Origin: Chrysochromulina parva | Taxonomy: Eukaryota > Haptophyta > Prymnesiales > Chrysochromulinaceae | DNA length: 26,701 nucleotides | NCBI GenBank assembly: GCA_002887195.1 | Contig: PJAB01000438.1 | Location: forward strand, 1 to 26,701 | Reading direction: 5' to 3' | Shown here: positions 1-7,771 of the stretch, piece by piece | Position numbering within the stretch: position 1 is the stretch's first letter | Layout: the number at the start of each line of letters is the position of its first letter | Program-made: the position numbers and the translations under genes | Notes under the pieces: model-generated | What the model was told of the DNA's origin: nothing | The model's database searches: none | What the model saw: only the letters and a program-made list of their open reading frames with translations

Positions 1-118
1 GAGGGGAGGGGAGGGGGGTGAGGAGAGGAGGGAGGGGAGAGACATAAGGAAGGAGTTGGAGAGGTGCGGTTATGGGGTGGGGGAAGAGGAGAGAGGATGT
101 TAGTGGGGGATCTCGCAC
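1..118 (-). other. Start of intron 3 (polypyrimidine on the sense strand), running out of the window
   Basis: The EF-hand exon ends in TCTCAG followed by GTGCGA on the minus strand, a good donor. Beyond it the sense strand is strongly pyrimidine-rich, so the plus strand shows G-runs (GAGGGGAGGGGAGGGGGG). This composition is not coding-like and fits an intron; the complementary plus strand has G-quadruplex potential. The next exon must lie before position 1. Confidence 0.5.
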
Positions 119-3100
119 CTGAGAAGTGTAATCGTCGCGAAGCCCGAGGCCAGTGTCCTGACTCGGTTCAGACTTGCCAGCAGCAATTTCCGTGCCACCC
201 ATGGAATTCGCCGCGGCCGCCACGAGCTCGGTCGTAGAGACCTTACCATCGCCGTCCATGTCAATTGGGTGCACCTTCTTCTTCTTCTTCTTCGGCTTTG
301 GCGGCGGCGGCTTGAGATAGAGCTTTTGCTCGACGTGGGCTCTCAATTGTATCTGAAAGTTCGTCTTAGCCGCCTCACTTGCGTGCGGCTGCATGCGCGA
401 CACGTTGTTCATCATGAGCGCCGATCCCTTGGACACCTCAGTCGCGACCGCGTTCTTATAAATATCGCCCACCTGCGGGGAGGCAATCATGTACTCATCA
501 GTGCTCATCAGCGCTCATCAACGTGACGAACCACGTAGGGTTGTGAGGAGGCAATCATGCACTCCTCATCAGTGCTCACAGTAGCGACGAACGCGAGGCG
601 AGCATCCATGTTCCGCTGCTTGGGTGTTCTCGCCTCTTGGCCCTCCTCCAACACCTGAGGCGCCATCACGTCGTACACATCCGTGCGCAGTCGGTACTTA
701 TAGATCTGGTCGACGACCTGATGCGCGGCCATCAGGCACGAGGCCCACTTTTCGCGAGGGCGCATCCGAGTGCGCAGCGTGCCGACGCCCGCCGAGAGGA
801 CGGGCAGCATCACAACCGAGAGCCCCCACCAGGTCATACCGGCGATGACCTCGTTGGAGGCAGCTATAGGCGTTGCTTCTGAAGGCGGTGCTGGACCGCC
901 TTCAATCTCGCCCTCGGATTCGGGTATAAGCGGGTCAGCGACACACGTAAACACCTCGCCACCAGGGCACATGAGCGACTGCAGCCGACGGAGAACTCTT
1001 CCTGAGGCTTCAGCAGCCACCTCGCCCTCTTGGCCCTCTTCGCCCTCTTCGCCGCCACCAAGTGCGGCCAGTGCCATCTCGCCAGTCTCCGCCGTGTACA
1101 AGATGGCTGCGAGGGTGGTGATGATGGCGAGGCTATAGAGGAGGAGCTGCAGACGGTCGGCAATGCGCTCAAACTTGTCGGCGTTGGCCCAGAGGGTCAT
1201 ATGGCGCTTCCATGCAGTGAGCACGCAGAGCATCTCAGCCTCTCCCAGACCGAGCTCGGGGATGCCGCCACCGCCCGAGAAGCATGTCACCAGCACTGAG
1301 AGCACCTGCTCCGAGTTGTCCTCCATGAGGTCGACCGACACGATGGTGTTCTTGAGCAGCATCGGTGCGCGTTGGTTCAACTCTTTGAGCATGTGGATCT
1401 CGGGTAAGCCAAACTGCCGCGTCCACTCAGCGGGCGAGGTCAGCTCACATAACTGTAGCAACTGAGCGGCGGGGGGCGGCGGCAGCGTCGACAGCATCCC
1501 CCGCCGCAGCGAGGTGAACCCATGTGTGACGCCGCCCGTCTTGTCGAGCATCACGATCGACTTGCCCGTTTGGATGAGCTTCTTGAGGCGCGGTAGAAAA
1601 TCGCCACCCCCGTTGGCAGCGAGGTAACCAAAAGGGCCGAGCGTCGACAGGTCGGGTGCGTCGATCTCCGAGTCGAGCAGAATGTAGTGCGTTCCTGCGC
1701 CAAAGAAGGTCTTCTTGTAATGGTAGCTCCACTTCTCTCGAGGTGGAATCTTGCCGTCGGGCCCGAGCATCGAGTCGTCAATTGATAACGGCAATTTCAT
1801 GTCGAAGTATAAATTCGGGTCCATGAAATCGTCTTCTTCGTAGAATTGTTCGACCAACAATGCTTGGGGGGCATCGTCCACCCCGAGGGGAACGGCGCCC
1901 TGCTTGACCAGCTGGCACTTGTCGATGCAGCTCTGGGTAATCTCGCCTAGTCCTTCCCCATCCTGCCCCGTGAACTTCTTGAGCCGATCAAAGGAATCGA
2001 TGACCACAATCGGTGGACGCGATTCCGTCAGCTTCATCGCCGCCTCGAGGAGAAGCTCCGCCGCCGGCGAGCAGCTCGAAATGCGATCGACGACCAGCCA
2101 GTTGGGCGTCTTGCTGCTGATCGCAGAAGCGTCGAGCACAGACGCGAATACGGTCACCAGTTTGGTAAACATGACCTCATTGATGATCTTCAGTGCAAAC
2201 GCGTCACGCTCGCCCTCGTTCTGGACGCCTGCCCTTTCCGACTGCGCCCTGGCGTCTGTCCAGAATTCGTTGAAGGAAGGAAGTGCCACGAGCTGCGGCA
2301 GCGCGAGAGTCGACAGCCAAGCGATCATACACAGAAAGAGAGCACCAACGCCTTGGGCGTGAGAGGCAGGGTAAGGGCAAGCAAGGCGTGTGTGCACTGC
2401 CGCGTACTCCCATGACGGCAAAGGCTTTCGGATGGACATTGCCTGCGTCGGAGGCGATGAGCACGTTGGGCGGCTTCAACCGAGGGCACGTCGAGGCGAT
2501 ACCATCGGAGGCGACGTCCCACTGCTCCCTAAGCGTCTGCAACTTGGCCGCATCAAGGCGCTTGTTCTCCGGCACGAAGCACACTTTGCATAACCTGCCC
2601 TGCTCCTTGAAGATCATCTCTCCGCACACAGGCCCTTCTCGCCCGCCATCCTCGCCCTTCTCCTCCTCGATAACCTCGCCCGTCACCAACGCGCCGGTAC
2701 TGAAGGCCGGATCTTCGACCGCGGGCGACAGCGTTGGGAGCTCCTCGTTCGTGTACAGGGGCATATACGGCTCGGGTGCAACGGCGGGCGGCTCGGGCTC
2801 AGGCGCGGCGGAGAGATAGCTGCCGACATGGCTTCTCGATCTCGCCACGTGCATTGGTGGCGAGGGTGCTGTATCCTCTGACGACGCGACGTTTACCCGC
2901 GGCTGCTCTGGCATCCAGCTCGAACGTGCGGACTTCGAGACCATGACGCGCGGGGCTTCTGCCGCCTCCTCTACCGCCTCCTCTACAACAATCTGCTCGG
3001 TCATCGTTGTCGGCGGCGAGCTGGAATCGAGCAGCGCGATGACTGCAGCATGGCGCTCCCACCGCGCGAGGTCGAGCGCCGTCTTGCCGTCGTTGTCCTT

Positions 3101-3385
3101 CATTGCCTTGTTGGCGCCCGAGGCGAGCAGCCGCCTCACGATGTTCGGGCGGTTGCCGCCTGCGGCGTAGTGGAGTGCCGTCCACTGCGTGAGGTCTGTA
3201 GCGTCCACTTGCACGCCGGCGGCAAGCAGCGTCTCGACGCAGGGCAAGTGCCCGTTGCCCGCGGCGATCATGAGTGGCGTCCATCCGCTCGCAGGACGCT
3301 TCCAGTTGATGTCGCCGCCACTGGCGATCAGTGCCTGCAGAGCGTCGTTATTGCCAGCCATAGCGGCATCGTACACATCCGACAT
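119..3385 (-). CDS. Ankyrin / TRPM-like SLOG (LSDAT) / SLATT-like 2TM / EF-hand fusion protein, 3' end outside window
   Basis: Three exons are inferred: 3385-2408, 2292-580 and 472-119, all phase 0, giving 1015 residues before a further donor at 118. Residues about 5-120 are ankyrin repeats (GWTPLMIAAGNGH, WTALHYAAGGN, GKTALDLAR). A linker carries a Cys cluster near residues 246-262. Residues about 280-585 resemble the eukaryotic LSDAT/SLOG domain of TRPM channels: THYILLD at 527-533, then TGKSIVMLDKTGG around 568-580. Two hydrophobic helices (707-726 and 812-832), the second followed by REKWASCLMAAHQVVDQIYKYR, resemble the SLATT (DUF4231) effector module. A long acidic, Cys-containing loop separates the helices, which is unusual for SLATT. 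After a Pro/Lys tract, DMDGDGKVSTTE (968-979) is a canonical EF-hand loop. In bacteria SLOG domains sense or process nucleotide-derived ligands and SLATT proteins are predicted membrane effectors; a Ca2+- and ligand-responsive membrane protein is inferred here. Domain calls rest on motif recognition. Intron 1 borders are the least certain. Confidence 0.72.
473..579 (-). other. Inferred intron 2 of the ankyrin-SLOG-SLATT gene (107 nt)
   Basis: The donor ACT|GTGAGC and acceptor CCCCGCAG|GTG join phase 0 frames and turn FVAT plus VGDIYKNAV into one continuous helix-like stretch ahead of the EF-hand. Unspliced, the frame stops at 508. The intron contains an imperfect direct duplication: CACTGATGAG followed within a few bases by CATGATTGCCTCC occurs near its 5' end and again just before the 3' splice site. 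Confidence 0.68.
2293..2407 (-). other. Inferred intron 1 of the ankyrin-SLOG-SLATT gene (115 nt)
   Basis: On the minus strand the donor GGA|GTACGC and acceptor GCCGCAG|CTC join frame-compatible (phase 0) reading frames that are otherwise one base out of register. A pyrimidine-rich tract precedes the acceptor. A 46-nt alternative (donor A|GTGCAC, acceptor CCCAAG|GC, phase 1) also restores the frame, so the exact borders need transcript data. Confidence 0.5.
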
Positions 3386-3720
3386 CAGAGCCTACGCGCC
3401 CGCTCTTGCCGGTGTGGTGAAATGCGTCCTTGAACTGACCGCCTACAGGCAGCGCCCTGTTAGGGAACCCCCCCCTCCAAAATCCAAAACGGCGTTTCCG
3501 TAAATAGTCAAGTCAAGGCGCGTCAAGTCAAGTCAAGTCAAGTCAATTGGGTTGTGGAGTAAAGCTCGAGCGTGGTGACGAAAAGCGGCAGCGCTTCTTT
3601 TTTGTTTGATCGCCCGCCGCCCGCCTGCGCTCCGAAGATGGGCGCGCCCCTCAAGTAGGAGAGCCGCTAGTATGTTGGGCCTCCCTACTATATTGCTATA
3701 TTGGGCCTCCATCGCATGCA
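3386..3720. other. Intergenic: promoter side of the ankyrin-SLOG gene, 3' side of the permease gene
   Basis: No convincing gene is seen. The stretch holds a TCAAG pentamer array at 3507-3546 (listed separately) and a C-run at 3469-3476. A minus-strand reading frame at 3533-3853 overlaps the permease C-terminus in another frame and has no recognisable content. Confidence 0.6.
3507..3546 (-). repeat. (CTTGA)n pentanucleotide array upstream of the ankyrin-SLOG gene
   Basis: Read on the minus strand, the sense of the adjacent gene, this is about five tandem TTGAC units, a short GCGCC interruption, then two more units. It lies about 120-160 nt upstream of the inferred ATG at 3385. The same unit in the same relative orientation occurs before the genes starting at 5631 and 14910. 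Confidence 0.85.
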
Positions 3721-5199
3721 TCAGGGCTCTGCCTCGCACGTGCTCGCCTCGGCAGGGTGCGCCCACTGCTCGAACACGGCAATTAACGTGAGGATGGAGA
3801 CAGCGCACCCGAGGAAGAGGACGCAGGTTGGCCACGCACGCTGAGTTAGCCACATGTAGAGGCTCCGCGGCCAGCGGTCAGCTGGGGCGGGTCTTCTGGC
3901 TCCACCGAGATCTTCCGGCAACCACCAGAAAGAATAGATCGGGAAGACGTAGCCGATCGCGCAGACGCCCGTCGCGCCTGTCAGAGCAAAGATCTGTGCG
4001 CTCGCGTCGGGCAGCACGGCGGCGACACCGAAGGATGAGCCCACGAGCGCCGCGGTGAACGCGGCGTTCTGCAACGGTGGTAGCACGGCGGACCGTGACG
4101 ACGGCAGCATAGTATCCTCGTGCGAGCGCGACGGGTTCAGCGCCCGGCTGACCGTCGGTTTCGTCAGCGAGGAGTCCATCGGCTTCGTCAGCGAGGAGTC
4201 CATCGGGCTCTCGTGATACAGCCTCACGAGCGTCTCACGTAGCGGCACGACATTCGGCGCGAAGCACAGCATCAGGTACAAGCAGAAGGCACCCGCAAGC
4301 GTGCCTCCCACACGCCCGTGGAAGCCCTGCAGTACGTCCTGTGGCACATGCCCCTCGCCAAAGAGGAAGAGCCCGCCCAGCCCGACACTCAGGTACGCCA
4401 TCCCGGTGATGACGAAGGTGACGTGGAGCGCGGCCACGAGCGTTGCCGCGCCCTGCTCGCCCGGAGGCAGCGCACGCAGCAGCGGCAAGGGATATGGCTG
4501 CACGTACCAGGCGAAGCCGAAGATGGAAGCTGCCTCAGTCAGCTTCATGCTACCCTGCGGCAAACTCAAGAGTACAGTGTCGGCGTCCGCGTCCGTATCG
4601 CGCATGACGGCCGAGAAAACCAAGTACGCCGAGATGGCGACCATCAGCGCAACGCCGAGCAGCGAGACGAACATCATCTCGCCGAGCGAGGCCAGAGAGA
4701 GCGGGACTACAACGAAGACTGTGAGGATCACGAGGAGTGTGGTGCGCCCGAGAGGGTCTGAGGAGAGCCATTGCGGCACCCCGTAGCCTGTCTCGGTCGC
4801 CAGTTCTCCCATCGCCCGTGCACCCGTCTCTTGGATGGCGGCAAGGCTACCGCACATGGTGCCAAACAGCAGCACTATCAGTGCCACGCGACACCATTGC
4901 AAGGCCTGCCTTCCGCCCGCAGCGAGCACGACTTCCTCGTAGCCGCTCACTCCGAGCCGCGAGGCGGCACGCACCATGAGCACGCTCGTGTAATTATTCG
5001 CGATTCCGATGACCAGAATCACGACTGTGCCGATCGAAACGCCCGAAAGTGAGAATGCGCATGCTAGCGGCGAAAGCCCGGAACCTGCGATCGAAAGGAG
5101 CAGAGGTGCGGCGGTGGCAGCGACCGAACTGAATTGGAGACGAAAGCGTTGCGAAGGCAGCAATGAGGCCTTCAATCCGACGCCCGAGTTGTAGTCCAT
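3721..5199 (-). CDS. Amino acid permease-like transporter (AAAP / SLC36-SLC38 type)
   Basis: A single uninterrupted 492-residue frame with about eleven hydrophobic segments. The first segment carries GSGLSPLACAFSLSGV (39-54), matching the AAAP family opening motif in which a G-rich break in TM1 binds the substrate amino group. Around residues 224-250, FGFAWYVQPYPLPLLRALP matches the family's conserved mid-protein pattern, where a helix reads F-x-x-P-x-L-P. The final segment is VLFLGCAVSILTLIAVF near the C-terminus. The family moves amino acids, often coupled to H+ or Na+, across plasma or vacuolar membranes; substrate and location cannot be told here. A cytoplasmic-loop-like stretch holds a duplicated MDSSLTKP octapeptide. 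The ATG at 5199 precedes MDYNSGVGLKASLLPSQRF, a plausible short cytosolic N-terminus. The gene is divergent from the de-epoxidase-like gene. Confidence 0.8.
   Translation of the reverse strand: MDYNSGVGLKASLLPSQRFRLQFSSVAATAAPLLLSIAGSGLSPLACAFSLSGVSIGTVVILVIGIANNYTSVLMVRAASRLGVSGYEEVVLAAGGRQALQWCRVALIVLLFGTMCGSLAAIQETGARAMGELATETGYGVPQWLSSDPLGRTTLLVILTVFVVVPLSLASLGEMMFVSLLGVALMVAISAYLVFSAVMRDTDADADTVLLSLPQGSMKLTEAASIFGFAWYVQPYPLPLLRALPPGEQGAATLVAALHVTFVITGMAYLSVGLGGLFLFGEGHVPQDVLQGFHGRVGGTLAGAFCLYLMLCFAPNVVPLRETLVRLYHESPMDSSLTKPMDSSLTKPTVSRALNPSRSHEDTMLPSSRSAVLPPLQNAAFTAALVGSSFGVAAVLPDASAQIFALTGATGVCAIGYVFPIYSFWWLPEDLGGARRPAPADRWPRSLYMWLTQRAWPTCVLFLGCAVSILTLIAVFEQWAHPAEASTCEAEP
4157..4204 (-). 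repeat. 24-bp in-frame tandem duplication in the permease gene
   Basis: Two adjacent 24-bp units differ at one base and encode MDSSLTKP twice, in a hydrophilic stretch between membrane segments. The near-identity points to a recent duplication. Confidence 0.9.
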
Positions 5200-5630
5200 T
5201 CAGGGTTGCCGCCCTGGTCGCAGCGGCGGCGCTCTTTACAGAGTTCTCGTCCATATGTGGATAGCCTTCACGCGTCAAAAAAAGGTCTCAAAAGTGAAAA
5301 ATCGCCGAAGTTTGTTTTTCATTTGAGTCTTAGAATAGGGAGTACATGTTTCCGGCAGAAGAATTCGGATGAGAGCTCCTGACATCACAAGCTCTGGTTC
5401 GCCACGAGCCCACGACAGGCAGGCCACGGGCGAGCTTGATGCAGCCGCGCCGCAATGGTGCAGACCGCCCCATCGCCAATTTTGACGTAGCCTAGCTTTC
5501 TTAATCAACGAGCGCCACTGAATGGCTGGACTTGACTTGAAGTAATTGAACTGAACTGAACTGAACTGAACTGACTTTAATCGTTGTGAATACAGAAAGT
5601 GATGAAAATTTGGAACGGGAGAGATAGGAG
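5200..5630. other. Divergent intergenic region between the permease and de-epoxidase-like genes
   Basis: This 431-bp stretch separates two start codons facing away from each other, so it should hold both promoters. The only clear structure is the pentamer array at 5531-5574 near the plus-strand gene. No gene or RNA was recognised. A minus-strand frame at 5275-5694 runs through the pentamers and looks spurious. Confidence 0.6.
5531..5574 (+). repeat. (CTTGA)2 ... (CTGAA)n pentanucleotide array upstream of the VDE-like gene
   Basis: Two CTTGA units are followed, after a 5-bp gap, by about five TGAAC/CTGAA units ending 57 bp before the ATG at 5631. The order, CTTGA then CTGAA, matches the array before the gene at 14910. 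Confidence 0.85.
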
Positions 5631-6899
5631 ATGCGTGCTCAAGTCCAGCAGCCTGTCGCGGCGTCGTCGTCCCGCAGTGCTGCTGCTGCCGCAACAGCGG
5701 CGGCTGTCACGGCCGCGCCACGATGGGCCGCGGCAGTCCTCGTCTCTGCGGCGCTCTCTCTGCAACCACCCTTGCCAGCGATCGCAGAGACGACTACCGC
5801 TGGGTTTGAGGAGTTTGCCGCCGCAGGTGGCAAGATGAAAGCCGATCCGAATTGCTTCTTCACCGATTGCAAGGAGCCTACGAAGGCGTGCTTCACCAAT
5901 CCTGCGTGCCTCAAAGGCATCACGTGCCTCGGCAACTGCCGTGGCGAGCAGCTGTGCGCAACCCAGTGCTTCGCACGCTTCGGGTCAGAGAAGCTCAACT
6001 CATGGCTGAGCTGCACCCTCGAAGAGAAGGAGTGCGTGAGCACGGGCGTGAAGCAAGACACGTCTAAATTCTATGCGAATGCGCCGCCAGTGGCTCCCGC
6101 GTTCAAGCCGTCGGACCTCGAGGGAAAGTGGTACAAAGTGCTCGGCTACAGCCCCAAGTACGACATGTACCCATGCCAGACAAACACCTTCACTGCGCGC
6201 GCCGATGGTGGATTGGAAAACGACATCCTCTTCCGCGTCCCAAAGCCGGACGGCTCGGGCAGCTGGACGAACAACTTCAAGGAGACGATGGATAACAGCA
6301 AGGGGCCACGCGGCACCGCCTCGATGGTGGTTGAGGGGAAGATGTTCGGTCTCACCTTCCATGAGGACTGGTACGTGATCGGAGTGGGCAAAGGATACCG
6401 CGTCGTTGCGTACAAGGGTGACACGCAGCAGGGTCCGTACGAAGGTGCCTTCGTCTTCACGGAGACGAAAGATGCGCTGCAAGGCAGCGCTAGCGATGCG
6501 ATGAGGCTGGCCATCGACGCAGGTTGGTCCGAATCCCCACAGCACCGAATCCCCACAGCTCGCAGTTGATCCGTTTCTCATGCACGACCCATGGACGCTC
6601 ACCGTCCGTGTGCTGATGACCTCTGCTGATGACCTCTGATTGTTTCCCTCATCAGGCTCACCGTCCGTGTGCTGATCTCGCGCTCTGTGCTGTTCACAGA
6701 CATTCGGCGCGGGGGGCTCGACCCCTCGCAGATGGCGCCCATCGACAACAGCTGCCCCGACGACACGATCGCCGCTGGAGTTTCGTCTACAGAAGCCTCC
6801 AAGGAGAAGCTCGAGTGGAAGGACGTCTTCGAACTGACGGAATGGTTCCGTCCGGGCACCCTCAAGAAAGACACTTCGTTCGACCCCAACAAAATGTAG
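5631..6899 (+). CDS. Violaxanthin de-epoxidase-like protein (VDE/VDL family)
   Basis: Exons 5631-6522 and 6700-6899 join in phase 1 (GCA G + AC ATT) to give 363 residues. The N-terminus is Ala/Ser-rich with a hydrophobic segment (AAAVLVSAALSL) ending near PAIAE (49-53), which looks like a plastid transit peptide plus thylakoid-lumen signal. Ten cysteines lie between residues 75 and 135, as in the Cys-rich domain of VDE. A lipocalin-like domain begins GKWYKVLGYSPKYDMYPCQ (165-183), closely matching the VDE family start of the barrel, including the Asp of FDxF-type sequences (D178). The C-terminal exon carries LDPSQMAPIDNSCP, a family-typical close. VDE converts violaxanthin to zeaxanthin in the lumen under high light; VDE-like paralogues in algae act in xanthophyll synthesis or are uncharacterised. 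Which member this is cannot be decided by eye. The gene ends in TAG. Confidence 0.88.
6523..6699 (+). other. Inferred intron of the VDE-like gene (177 nt), built of direct repeats
   Basis: The donor GCAG|GTTGGT and acceptor GTTCACAG|AC restore the family C-terminus; without splicing the frame stops at 6569. The intron contains a 21-bp direct repeat (6597-6617 and 6656-6676, period 59), a 13-bp tandem repeat GCTGATGACCTCT between them, and a double CCGAATCCCCACAG near its 5' end. Several copies end in CAG and could serve as alternative acceptors. Confidence 0.8.
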
Positions 6900-7771
6900 C
6901 AGAGCATTACCAGCACGCATTTTTGACGGCCAAATGCGTGAATTCGGTCGCGGATACGAACAAGCGAGGGGGAACAAGCTCGAAATGCCGTTACGACCAT
7001 CCGCGCCCCGCCGGAGGGCCGCTCCCGCGCCGGACTCGGGCCGTGAGTGTTGATGATTTGTTTGATGATGACCTCGATGAATGGTTGAAGCGCATTTGAA
7101 CTCAACACCGAACTTCCACACTCACGGACGGGATCGGGAACACGCTCCCGTCCGCTACGGTCAACGGTGGCACCGTCACCGGATGTCTATAATCTGCGCT
7201 GGTCTCAAAATCGAATACATGTAGAATGTAAAGGTGAATATACTCAATCCGATCGTCTAAAAGTCAAAACGAAATCAAAATCACTCCTCGCTCGAGGCTA
7301 GGGTAGCGTCGCGCGTAGGTTCTAGGTATGTCGTTTCCTTGTGCGTGGTGCTGGCGTGGACCGTGGTCCACGGCCGCCGACCAGCGTGAGCGTCCCCGCG
7401 GTGCCGTTCTGCTGCGTTGAGCTCTTCACGTTCTCCTTCAGCGCAAACCCGCCGGCGTTCTCTGCACTCTTCTGCGCTGCCGTCACCAGTCTCTCCCCGC
7501 ACCATGCACTCCTCTCTCTCTCTGGCCTCTCAATGCTCTCCTCCCCTGGGGCGCCTGCGCAATCGTGGCCCACATGCTCTCGGCTCTCTCGCGTCGCCTC
7601 TCTCGTCACCTCACACTGTGCAGCCCACACGTGAATGTGAACGCACTCTAGTGCAGATTGCCCAGCCGCCCCCACGCATGACCTCCGCTCCGCTGCACGC
7701 CATGCTTCACCACATGGATTGCGACAGGTGGCCTTTGCCGGAGAAAACGTCGAGCACGGACGGAGAGCTCT
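6900..7771. other. Convergent intergenic region (3' sides of the VDE-like and septin genes)
   Basis: No gene is called in this 872-bp stretch. It contains an inverted repeat at 7125-7154. A minus-strand frame at 7322-7675 begins with GTG rather than ATG and has no recognised motif; a late exon of the septin gene is conceivable but unsupported. The sequence from about 7400 to 7620 is pyrimidine-rich on the plus strand. Confidence 0.5.
7125..7154. repeat. Inverted repeat (9-bp perfect stem, 12-nt loop)
   Basis: CGGACGGGA at 7125-7133 pairs exactly with TCCCGTCCG at 7146-7154. It lies between two convergent genes and could form a hairpin in either 3' transcript region. No known element was recognised. 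Confidence 0.6.

Noticed and set aside
7030..7099. Possible extra coding tail after the VDE-like gene (frame ending VDDLFDDDLDEWLKRI)
   Set aside because: It lies in a different frame after the family-typical C-terminus and its stop; no splice pair supports it.
6000..7121. Minus-strand 373-codon frame
   Set aside because: Antisense to the VDE-like gene; no recognisable domain.
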